Shown in pieces: positions 26,692 through 34,346 of a DNA stretch of 64,000 nucleotides. The DNA is from UBA5018 sp947463165 (GTDB lineage Bacteria; Cyanobacteriota; Cyanobacteriia; PCC-6307; Cyanobiaceae). A model generated the notes under the pieces. The model was not told the DNA's origin and made no database searches. It worked only from the letters and a program-made list of their open reading frames with translations. The DNA lies in contig CALRTY020000021.1 in the NCBI GenBank assembly GCA_943371245.1, positions 3,367 through 67,366 of the forward strand, in the 5' to 3' direction. Each line of letters starts with the position of its first letter. Positions within the stretch are counted from its first letter, which is position 1. Position numbers and translations under genes: made by a program.

Positions 26692-27597
26692 GTGCTAGGG
26701 GCCACCGCCGCTGCTGGCGGCGATTGGTCAGGGTCGCTTTGGCCGCCATTGGAGACGCCCATTTCGATTCGCCAATTCCCTTCCCTGCTGGCCCCCCTAG
26801 GGCTCACGCGGCCATTTCTGATCCGGTTAATTCTGAGCCAGCTAATTCTGACCCCCCTGATGCTGGCGCCCGCGTCGCTGGGCCAGGCGTCAGCAGTTGG
26901 GCCGCCAGCGGCCAGCTACGTCAGCGGTGAGCCCAGTAGCGGGCCTGATACCGGGGGGGCCAGCGCAGCTGGCAGCGCCGGGGCATCGGCATTGCCCTCG
27001 GGGGGCAGCCAGGAGCTCAGCATTGGCCCCTATGCCCTCACCCCGCGCCGCAGGGCTCTGCTGGCCACCATCCGCTATGCGGAAGGCACCTGGACCAACG
27101 GCAGTGCCAGGGGCTATCAGCTCCTCTACGGCGGCGGCCACTTTTCCAGCCTGAGCCGCCATCCGCAAATCACGGTGCGGCGCCGCTATGTGAGTGCCGC
27201 CGCCGGTGCCTATCAATTCCTGCCGCCCACCTGGAACCAGGTGGCGCGCCGCCTGGGGCTACGCGATTTCGGTCCCCGCAATCAAGACATGGCCGCTCTC
27301 TACCTGGTGGAGCGGCGGGGCGTGCTGGCCACCCTCGATCGCGAGGGCCTCAACGGCAGGGTGCTCGATCGCCTGGCCCGTGAATGGGCCTCCCTGCCCA
27401 ACCGCCAGGGCGCCAGCGTCTACGGCCAACCGGTGAAGACCGCCCAGGAGCTGCAACAGTTTTATGCCAGCAGCTTGCAGAGGGCCATCAGCCAGCCAGA
27501 CTCCATTGGCCAGCCAGAAGGCATCGGCCAGCCAGCAGCCAACGGCCAGCCAGCAGCCAACGGCCAGCCAGAGACGAGCCCCGAGGCCACTGGCTGA
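26692..27597 (+). CDS. Exported GH104-type muramidase
   Basis: The 301-residue protein has a hydrophobic N-terminal export segment (FLIRLILSQLILTPLMLA) and a lambda-endolysin-like domain of about 150 residues. That domain shows LLATIRYAEGTW with the catalytic Glu, YQLLYGGGHFSS, SAAAGAYQFLPPTWNQV and the DFGPRNQDMAALYLVERRG region. It should cut peptidoglycan glycan strands in the periplasm. The C-terminal tail is an 18-bp-encoded hexapeptide repeat (GQPAANGQPAAN type, 27480-27590). The start is weakly defined: GTG at 26692 is the upstream possibility. Confidence 0.82.
   Translation: MLGATAAAGGDWSGSLWPPLETPISIRQFPSLLAPLGLTRPFLIRLILSQLILTPLMLAPASLGQASAVGPPAASYVSGEPSSGPDTGGASAAGSAGASALPSGGSQELSIGPYALTPRRRALLATIRYAEGTWTNGSARGYQLLYGGGHFSSLSRHPQITVRRRYVSAAAGAYQFLPPTWNQVARRLGLRDFGPRNQDMAALYLVERRGVLATLDREGLNGRVLDRLAREWASLPNRQGASVYGQPVKTAQELQQFYASSLQRAISQPDSIGQPEGIGQPAANGQPAANGQPETSPEATG
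27480..27590 (+). repeat. 18-bp in-frame repeat at the 3' end of the muramidase gene
   Basis: About five units of the form ATTGGCCAGCCAGAAGGC or AACGGCCAGCCAGCAGCC encode hexapeptides (SIGQPE, GIGQPA, ANGQPA, ANGQPE). Two adjacent units are identical, so expansion here looks recent. Confidence 0.85.
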
Positions 27598-27654
27598 GCT
27601 GAATCGGCCAGGCAGGCAGCCCCGCCAAATGATCCAGGGGCAGCCCCGCCCGGA

Positions 27655-28086
27655 TCAAGGTTCTCGGTAGATCACTCGACCGGCCGGATCATTGGCCACA
27701 TCCAGCAACTCTGCTCTCAGAAGGCGATCGATCTCGGAGCGCACCCGCTTACTGCCCAAGGCCGGATCGGGCACCGCCAACAGGGCGTCGTTGATGGTGA
27801 AGCCAGCGCTGCCGCTGCTGCGGGCCAGCAGCAGCAGTTGGCGCTCCAGGCTGCCCTGCTGCCGTTCGGCCTGCAGCACCAGCTCCGGGATGTTGAACAG
27901 GTCGATCAGCTGGCCGATACCTAGCCAACCGAAGGTGATCAGCCACAGGCAACCGCTGATCCGCTTGCCGTTGTAAAAGCGGTGCAGGCCACATAGCCCC
28001 ACCAGGCCCAGGCACCAGAACAGATAACTGATTACCAGTCGCGGCCGGGGCCAGTTGAAAGAGGTGAATTGGGGATTGGTAGCCAC
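27655..28086 (-). CDS. TM2 domain protein
   Basis: The 143-residue protein carries a TM2 domain: YLFWCLGLVGLCGLHRFYNG, a short turn, and WLITFGWLGIGQLIDLF. The Gly-x-His-Arg-Phe-Tyr signature between the helices is intact. The C-terminal 70 residues are soluble and could be a winged-helix-like domain (FTINDALLAVPDPALGSKRV, then IDRLLRAELLDV). The role is unknown. It follows the DUF2605 gene on the same strand, 21 bp apart. Confidence 0.82.
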   Translation of the reverse strand: MATNPQFTSFNWPRPRLVISYLFWCLGLVGLCGLHRFYNGKRISGCLWLITFGWLGIGQLIDLFNIPELVLQAERQQGSLERQLLLLARSSGSAGFTINDALLAVPDPALGSKRVRSEIDRLLRAELLDVANDPAGRVIYREP

Positions 28087-28107
28087 CGGAGAGCGGTTGT
28101 GGGTTGC

Positions 28108-28509
28108 TTAGGAGTCGGCCAGGGGTTTCGGGATCGGCATCGCCCCAGCCGACGCCAGCGGTTCATCTGTATCCGGCAGTCTTACGCCAGCCCGGCGCAG
28201 GGCGGCTGAAAGGTTCCAGATTTTGAGCACCAGCCGATGCCAGGGGGCCATGGTGGTCAGCTCCAGGGCCATCGGGCCAGGGATGGCCTGGCGCAGGCTG
28301 GTGGCGGCCAGCAGCTCGCGGCGGGCCAGGCTCAACTCCTGGTCCAACAGCTGCCGCTGCTCAGGCGGCATCACCAGGTCGGGGCAGAGGGCCAGCAACT
28401 TCTCACCCCGTTCGAACCAAAAATGGAAATCGCCCAGCAGGGAATTAAGCAGCTGCTCCAACAGCTCGTCGGCCGCAGCGGAGTGGGGAAAGGGGTCGAC
28501 CATGGCCAC
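28108..28509 (-). CDS. DUF2605-like protein
   Basis: The 133-residue soluble helical protein (ELLEQLLNSLLGDFHFWFE, then PEQRQLLDQELSLARREL) fits the cyanobacterial DUF2605 pattern. I rely on memory of that family, so the name is moderately sure. It is divergent from thrS and upstream of the TM2 gene. Function unknown. Confidence 0.65.
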   Translation of the reverse strand: MAMVDPFPHSAAADELLEQLLNSLLGDFHFWFERGEKLLALCPDLVMPPEQRQLLDQELSLARRELLAATSLRQAIPGPMALELTTMAPWHRLVLKIWNLSAALRRAGVRLPDTDEPLASAGAMPIPKPLADS

Positions 28510-28551
28510 AGCCTAGGAAGCCAGCCTAGGAACCCTGGGTAGGATCGGCCC

Positions 28552-30393
28552 TTGCCCTTGCCGCAGCTGGGATCCGTGACTGTCTCCGCAACCGCTGCCG
28601 TCGAAACTCCGCCGGTTGCCCTGCCCAAAACCAGCGAGTGCGAGCAGCTACTCAAAATTCGCCACTCCATGAGCCACGTGTTGGCGATGGCGGTGCAAAA
28701 GCTATTTCCCAAGGCCCAGGTGACGATTGGCCCCTGGACGGAAACGGGCTTCTATTACGACTTTGACAACCCCGAACCGTTCACGGAAGCCGATCTCAAG
28801 GCGATTCAGAAGGAGATGGGCAAAATTATTGGCCGTCGCCTGCCCCTGGAGCGCCTGGTGGTGACCCGCGCTGAGGCCGAGCAAAAGATCAAGGCCCAGA
28901 ACGAACCATACAAGCTGGAAATCCTGGCCGGATTGCAGGAACCAATCACCCTCTACACCCTCGGCGACCAGTGGTGGGACCTCTGCGCCGGGCCCCATGT
29001 GGCCAACACCAGTGAGCTGAATGCCAAGGCCTTTGAGCTGGAAAGTGTCGCCGGTGCCTACTGGCGGGGTGATGAGACCAAGCCCCAGCTGCAGCGCATC
29101 TATGGCACCGCCTGGCAGACCCCGGAGCAGCTGGCCGAATACAAGCATCGCAAGGCAGAAGCCCTGCGCCGGGACCACCGCCGCCTGGGCAGCGATCTAA
29201 ATCTGTTTTCGATCGAAGATGAGGCCGGTGCCGGCCTGGTTTTCTGGCATCCCCGCGGCGCCCGCATGCGGCTGCTGATCGAGGACTTCTGGCGGGAGGC
29301 CCACTTTGCCGCCGGCTATGAGCTGCTCTATACACCCCATGTGGCCGATATTAGCCTATGGCAAACCTCAGGCCACCTGGATTTCTATCGCGAGAGCATG
29401 TTTGGGGCGATGAAGGTGGACGAGCGTGAATATCAGCTCAAGCCGATGAACTGTCCATTTCATGTACTCACTTACGCCAATACGCTACGCAGCTATCGTG
29501 AGTTGCCGATTCGCTGGGCCGAGCTGGGCACCGTCTATCGCTATGAGCGCCCTGGGGTGATGCATGGCCTGATGCGAGTGCGGGGCTTCACCCAAGACGA
29601 CGCCCACGTGTTCTGCCTGCCGGAGCAGATTGGGGATGAGATTTTGCAGGTGCTAGATCTCACCGAAAAAATATTGAGCAGCTTCGATTTTTGCAACTAC
29701 GAGATCAATCTCTCCACCAGGCCCGAGAAGTCAATTGGCGACGATGCCGTTTGGGAGCTGGCCACCAACGGTCTAATTGAGGCGCTGGATCGCAAGGGTT
29801 GGTCTTACAAAATTGATGCCGGCGGTGGCGCTTTCTATGGCCCCAAGATCGACCTCAAGATTGAAGATGCCATTGGCCGCATGTGGCAATGTTCCACAAT
29901 CCAGCTAGATTTTAATCTGCCCGAGCGTTTTGATCTGCATTACGTGGCCGCCGATGGTTCCCGGCAGCGACCAATTATGATCCATCGGGCCATTTTTGGT
30001 TCGCTGGAGCGGTTTTTCGGGATCATGACCGAGAACTACGCCGGTGATTTTCCCTTCTGGCTAGCCGCTGAACAGATCCGGCTGTTGCCGGTCACCGATG
30101 AGGTGCGGCCCTATGCGGAAAACGTATTAAGTCAACTCAAGCAGGCCGGCATCCGGGCCAGCATCGATCAATCTGGCGATCGGCTCGGCAAAATGATTCG
30201 CAATGGCGAGCAGATGAAAATTCCGGTATTGGCTGTGATTGGGCTCAAGGAAGTTGAGCTAAATAGCTTGAGTCTGCGCAGTCGCCGCGAAGGGGATCTG
30301 GGCAGCGTCCCCGTCGATGAGTTGTTGGTGGCTGCTATTGGCGCCAATCGTGATCGGCAGGCTGGCCTCGGCCTCACCCGCCCTGCCTCCTAA
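28552..30393 (+). CDS. thrS: Threonyl-tRNA synthetase lacking the TGS domain
   Basis: ThrRS charges tRNA-Thr. The 613-residue enzyme starts directly at the editing domain, without the N-terminal TGS domain found in E. coli ThrRS. The editing residues are present (HSMSHVLAMAV and CAGPHVANT). The class II core follows, with MNCPFHVLTYANTLRSYRELP, RYERPGVMHGLMRVRGFTQDDAH and the GSLERFFGI motif 3 region, and then the anticodon-binding domain (VLSQLKQAGIRASID). A TTG at 28552 has AGGA 7 bases upstream; a GTG at 28576 is also possible. It is divergent from the DUF2605 gene. Confidence 0.95.
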   Translation: MPLPQLGSVTVSATAAVETPPVALPKTSECEQLLKIRHSMSHVLAMAVQKLFPKAQVTIGPWTETGFYYDFDNPEPFTEADLKAIQKEMGKIIGRRLPLERLVVTRAEAEQKIKAQNEPYKLEILAGLQEPITLYTLGDQWWDLCAGPHVANTSELNAKAFELESVAGAYWRGDETKPQLQRIYGTAWQTPEQLAEYKHRKAEALRRDHRRLGSDLNLFSIEDEAGAGLVFWHPRGARMRLLIEDFWREAHFAAGYELLYTPHVADISLWQTSGHLDFYRESMFGAMKVDEREYQLKPMNCPFHVLTYANTLRSYRELPIRWAELGTVYRYERPGVMHGLMRVRGFTQDDAHVFCLPEQIGDEILQVLDLTEKILSSFDFCNYEINLSTRPEKSIGDDAVWELATNGLIEALDRKGWSYKIDAGGGAFYGPKIDLKIEDAIGRMWQCSTIQLDFNLPERFDLHYVAADGSRQRPIMIHRAIFGSLERFFGIMTENYAGDFPFWLAAEQIRLLPVTDEVRPYAENVLSQLKQAGIRASIDQSGDRLGKMIRNGEQMKIPVLAVIGLKEVELNSLSLRSRREGDLGSVPVDELLVAAIGANRDRQAGLGLTRPAS

Positions 30394-30430
30394 GCCCCAC
30401 CCCTACCCCCACCCGCGCATCCACACCGCG

Positions 30431-31426
30431 ATGACCACCCTGCTGGCTGGCGATATCGGCGGCACCAAGACCCTGCTGTCTCTCTATGGCCTTGAGCCGG
30501 ATAACCAGCTCAACTTGATCCATAACCAGCGCTATCGCTCGGCTGACTGGGCCAGCCTGGAGCCAATGCTGCAGGCATTTCTGGCCGATACTGCCGATGG
30601 GGCCGAGCGGCCCGCCGCCGCCTGTTTCGCCGTGGCCGGGCCGGTGCAGCACGGCCGGGCCAGGCTTACCAACCTGCCCTGGCAATTGGAGGAAAAGGCC
30701 CTGGCGGCGGCCACCGGCATCGCCGCATTGGAACTGGTAAACGACTTCGCCGTGCTCATCTACGGGCTGCCCCAGCTCGGCAGCGAGCAGCAGGCGCTGA
30801 TCAAGCCAGGCAGGGCGGAAGCCGACCAACCGCTGCTGGTGCTGGGGGCCGGCACCGGACTCGGGGTGGCCTGGGGCTTGCCGGGTGCCCAGGGGCTGCA
30901 GGCCCTGGCCAGTGAGGCGGCCCACGGCGAATTTGCTCCCCGCAGCGCCGCTGAATGGGAGCTAAAGCAGTGGCTGATGGCAGATTTGGCGATCGAGCGG
31001 CTGTCGATCGAGCGGGTGGTGAGTGGCACGGGACTGGGCCACGTGGCCCGCTGGCTGCTGGCCTGCCACCACCCCGCTGGTGATCACCCCCTGGCCAAAG
31101 TGAGTGACGATCTGCCCTCAGCCGTAGCCGCCGCCGCCGCCGCCGGCGATCCCTTAGGCCAGGAGGCCTTGGCTTTGTGGCTGGCGGCCTACGGCAGCGT
31201 CACCGGCGATTTGGCCCTGGCTTCCCTCAGTCGGGGCGGCATCTGGTTGGCGGGCGGCACGGCTGGCAAATTGCTGGATTCCCTGCGCAGCCCTGCCTTT
31301 CTGGAGGCCTTTGCCGCCAAGGGCAGGCTGCAGGCGGTGCTCGATCCGATGCCGATCATGGCGGTGATCGATCCGGCGATTGGCCCCTTCAGTGCCGCCT
31401 GCCGGGCTCGCATGCTGATGAGCTGA
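30431..31426 (+). CDS. glk: Glucokinase
   Basis: Glk phosphorylates glucose to glucose 6-phosphate. The 331-residue protein has the phosphate-1 loop GDIGGTKTLLSL, LTNLPWQLEE, the catalytic Asp in LVNDFAVLIYGL, the GAGTGLGVAW loop and EAAHGEFAPR, as in bacterial ATP glucokinases of the Glk (not ROK) type. The ATG at 30431 fits the family. The frame is open upstream, but that part overlaps thrS. It is followed by thrB on the same strand after 27 bp. Confidence 0.93.
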   Translation: MTTLLAGDIGGTKTLLSLYGLEPDNQLNLIHNQRYRSADWASLEPMLQAFLADTADGAERPAAACFAVAGPVQHGRARLTNLPWQLEEKALAAATGIAALELVNDFAVLIYGLPQLGSEQQALIKPGRAEADQPLLVLGAGTGLGVAWGLPGAQGLQALASEAAHGEFAPRSAAEWELKQWLMADLAIERLSIERVVSGTGLGHVARWLLACHHPAGDHPLAKVSDDLPSAVAAAAAAGDPLGQEALALWLAAYGSVTGDLALASLSRGGIWLAGGTAGKLLDSLRSPAFLEAFAAKGRLQAVLDPMPIMAVIDPAIGPFSAACRARMLMS

Positions 31427-31453
31427 GACACTGGGACCAGAAGAGATGTTGAG

Positions 31454-32401
31454 ATGGTGCGTCCCCGCGTCGGGCAAGGGGTTGAGGTGCATGTGCCTGC
31501 CACAACTGCCAACCTGGGTCCAGGTTTTGATTGCCTCGGCAGCGCCCTGCAGCTCGACAATGTGTTCGAACTGCGCTGTTTAGAGGGGGGCAGTGAGCGC
31601 TTCGAGCTGATCATTGAGGGCAGTGAAGGGGCTCACCTCCGCGGCGGGCCCGATAACTTGGTTTACCGCTCAGCTCAGCGGGTTTGGAAGGAAGCCGGGG
31701 AGGAACCGGTGGGCATCGAGGCTCGGGTGCGGCTGGCGGTGCCGCCGGCTCGGGGTCTGGGCAGTAGCGCCACCGCCATCGTGGCCGGCTTGATTGGTGC
31801 CAATGCCCTGGTGGGGGAGCCGCTCAGCAAGGAGAAGTTGCTGGAATTGGCTATCGACATCGAGGGCCATCCCGACAACGTGGTGCCCTCCCTCGTCGGT
31901 GGGCTGTGCATGACCGCCAAGGCCGCCTCCCACCGCTGGCGGGTGGTGCGTTGCGAGTGGTCCCCGAAGGTGGTGCCTGTGGTGGCGATCCCGGCGATCC
32001 GGCTCACCACCAGCGAGGCGAGGCGGGCCATTCCCAAGCAGATTCCGATTAGCGATGCGGTGATCAATCTCGGCTCGATCACCCTGCTATTGCAAGGTCT
32101 GCGCACTGGCAATGGCGATCTGATCCAGGACGGCATGCACGATCGGCTGCATGAGCCCTACCGCTGGGGGCTGATCATCGGTGGCCACCAGGTGCGGCAG
32201 GCCGCTTTGGAGGCCGGCGCCTGGGGCTGCGTGATCAGTGGCGCCGGGCCCAGCCTGCTGGCCCTGGGGCCGCCAGAGGTGGCCGAGGCGGTTAGCAAGG
32301 CGATGGTGCGGGCCTGGCATAAGGCTGGGGTGGAGTCGCGGGCGGAGGTGTTGCAGGTGCAGCACGAGGGCAGCCGCTGGCAGCCGCTGCCAGACCTTTA
32401 A
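31454..32401 (+). CDS. thrB: Homoserine kinase
   Basis: ThrB phosphorylates homoserine in the threonine pathway. The 315-residue GHMP kinase has VPATTANLGPGFDCLGSAL at the N-terminus, the ATP loop PARGLGSSATAIVAGLIGAN and the C-terminal CVISGAGPSLLAL. Length is normal. The TAA stop is the first element of a roughly 17-bp repeat with the core TTAAACCCTG (32398-32441). Confidence 0.96.
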   Translation: MVRPRVGQGVEVHVPATTANLGPGFDCLGSALQLDNVFELRCLEGGSERFELIIEGSEGAHLRGGPDNLVYRSAQRVWKEAGEEPVGIEARVRLAVPPARGLGSSATAIVAGLIGANALVGEPLSKEKLLELAIDIEGHPDNVVPSLVGGLCMTAKAASHRWRVVRCEWSPKVVPVVAIPAIRLTTSEARRAIPKQIPISDAVINLGSITLLLQGLRTGNGDLIQDGMHDRLHEPYRWGLIIGGHQVRQAALEAGAWGCVISGAGPSLLALGPPEVAEAVSKAMVRAWHKAGVESRAEVLQVQHEGSRWQPLPDL

Positions 32402-32441
32402 ACCCTGGGACCCATTAACCCTTTGGGCCCCTTAAACCCTG
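32398..32441. repeat. ~17-bp degenerate repeat beginning in the thrB stop
   Basis: Three units, TTAAACCCTGGGACCCA, TTAACCCTTTGGGCCCC and TTAAACCCTG, follow each other. The TAA of the first is the thrB stop codon. Confidence 0.6.
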
Positions 32442-32559
32442 TAGCGACTGGGCCAATCGCCAAGGCTAGCTCCCAGAAATCCAGTTTGGCGCACTGAGTA
32501 TTTCTGCCTAGGCCTAGCCCTTCCGCTGATAGATTCTCAGCCATCGGCTTTCTCTTGCG

Positions 32560-34125
32560 ATGGACGCAACCTTGCCCCTATCGGCCGCGTCCTCCGCCTT
32601 TCCCTGGCTGAGCCTGATCACGCTGCTGCCAGCGGCCTTTTCGCTGGTAATGCCGCTGCTGCCAGGCGATGGCACCGATCCGCGCTGGCCGCGCACGATC
32701 GCCCTGGGGGTGTTGTTCGCGGATCTGGTGTTGATGTTGGTGGCCTTTAGCCGCCACTTCGACGGTCAGCTCAGCGAGCTGCAGTTGGTGGAGAGGCTCA
32801 GCTGGCTTCCTTCCCTGGGACTGGAGTGGTCCCTGGCGGCCGATGGGCTATCGGCACCGCTGGTGTTGTTATCTGGTCTGGTTACCTTGCTGTCGGTTGC
32901 CGCCAGTTGGAATGTCAATCGCAAGACCAAGCTTTATTTCGGTCTACTGCTGGTACAGGCATCGGCCCAATCATTAGTATTTCTTTCCCAAGACTTTTTG
33001 CTTTTTTTTCTGGCCTGGGAACTGGAATTGGTGCCTGTCTATCTGCTGATTGCTATTTGGGGTGGTCAGCAACGTCAATACGCAGCCACAAAATTCATCC
33101 TTTATACAGCTACAGCTTCGCTGTTAATTCTGATCAGCGGCTTGGCCCTGGCCCTATCGGGCGATCAATTCACCCTCAATCTCTCGGAGCTGGCGGCTCG
33201 ATCCGCTGGCGGTAGCTTCGGGTTGCTTTGTTATCTGGGATTTTTGATCGGCTTTGGCGTGAAGTTGCCGATTTTTCCCTTGCATACCTGGCTGCCAGAC
33301 GCCCATGGAGAGGCGAATGCACCGGTATCAATGCTGCTGGCTGGTGTTCTTTTGAAGATGGGGGGCTATGCCCTCCTGCGATTTAATGTGCAGATGTTGC
33401 CGGAAGCCCATTTAATTATGGCGCCTGCCCTGATAGTTTTAGGAATTGTAAATATTGTTTATGGCGCTCTTAATGCCTTTGCCCAGGACAACGTTAAGCG
33501 CCGCATCGCCTGCAGTTCAGTAAGCCATATGGGTTTTGTGCTGCTGGGTATTGGTGCCATAGATGCCCTAGGCATTAGTGGTGCCATGTTGCAAATGATT
33601 AGCCATGGTTTGATTGCGGCGGCAATGTTTTTTATTACCGGTGTCTTCTACGAACGCACAAAAACCCTATCTATTCCCAATATGGGTGGCCTGGCCAAGG
33701 CCCTGCCGATTACCTTTGCCTTTTTTCTGGCCAGCTCCCTGGCTTCCTTGGCCCTGCCAGGCATGAGTGGATTTGTCAGTGAGATCACAGTTTTTCTGGG
33801 GATCACCCAGAGCGAACAGTTCACGATTGGCTTTCGAGTAATCACTATCGTGTTAGCCGCTATCGGACTTGTGCTGACACCTGTGTATTTGCTCAGTCTC
33901 TGCCGCCGGGTGTTCTTTGGCCCCCGCATTCCAGCCATGGCCGTGGTGGGAGACATGAAGCCTCGCGAACTGTTTATTGGCCTCACCCTGCTAGTGCCAA
34001 CCTTGATTATTGGCTTCTGGCCTCGGGTGGCGATCGACGTTTATGAAGCGAGCACCGATGCTCTGGCTCGAAACTTAGAGAATGTTTCCCTGCTAGCTAG
34101 TACTATAAACTTGCCTTTCGGCTGA
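32560..34125 (+). CDS. ndhD: NADH dehydrogenase-like complex subunit NdhD
   Basis: NdhD is a proton-pumping membrane subunit of cyanobacterial NDH-1, which drives cyclic electron flow and respiration from ferredoxin. The 521-residue protein has about 14 hydrophobic segments and the conserved parts of the MrpD/NuoM family: FFLAWELELVPVYLLIAIWGG with the key Glu, KLPIFPLHTWLPDAHGEA, VLLKMGGYALLRFN and RIACSSVSHMGFVLLG. The N-terminus resembles NdhD1-type rather than CO2-uptake types, but that is not certain from sequence alone. It ends just ahead of a hairpin. Confidence 0.95.
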   Translation: MDATLPLSAASSAFPWLSLITLLPAAFSLVMPLLPGDGTDPRWPRTIALGVLFADLVLMLVAFSRHFDGQLSELQLVERLSWLPSLGLEWSLAADGLSAPLVLLSGLVTLLSVAASWNVNRKTKLYFGLLLVQASAQSLVFLSQDFLLFFLAWELELVPVYLLIAIWGGQQRQYAATKFILYTATASLLILISGLALALSGDQFTLNLSELAARSAGGSFGLLCYLGFLIGFGVKLPIFPLHTWLPDAHGEANAPVSMLLAGVLLKMGGYALLRFNVQMLPEAHLIMAPALIVLGIVNIVYGALNAFAQDNVKRRIACSSVSHMGFVLLGIGAIDALGISGAMLQMISHGLIAAAMFFITGVFYERTKTLSIPNMGGLAKALPITFAFFLASSLASLALPGMSGFVSEITVFLGITQSEQFTIGFRVITIVLAAIGLVLTPVYLLSLCRRVFFGPRIPAMAVVGDMKPRELFIGLTLLVPTLIIGFWPRVAIDVYEASTDALARNLENVSLLASTINLPFG

Positions 34126-34232
34126 GTTTTTCTCTCAGCTCAGCTCTGCTGAGCTTTCGCCTGAGCTTGTATATGAGCTTTCACCTGGGCTTTCACCTGG
34201 GCTTCATCTGGGCTTTCAGCAAGGCTTTTAGT
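34121..34232. repeat. ~12-bp degenerate array starting at the ndhD stop
   Basis: Units of the form CTGAGCTTTCRC and CTGGGCTTTCAC recur about seven times. The first CTGAG contains the TGA stop of ndhD. The terminator hairpin is formed from two neighbouring units. Confidence 0.7.
34137..34158 (+). terminator. ndhD terminator hairpin
   Basis: A perfect 8-bp stem AGCTCAGC/GCTGAGCT with loop TCT ends in TTTC, 11 bases past the ndhD stop. The T tract is short. Confidence 0.6.
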
Positions 34233-34346
34233 TCTCCAGATAGCTTGCTACCTTCATTTACAGGCCTATGCAGGATTGCTGAGTTTTCAAATTTCTCCTA
34301 GATCGTCCAGATTAATCTCAAGATCTACCCCTCTTTTTTAGATAAA

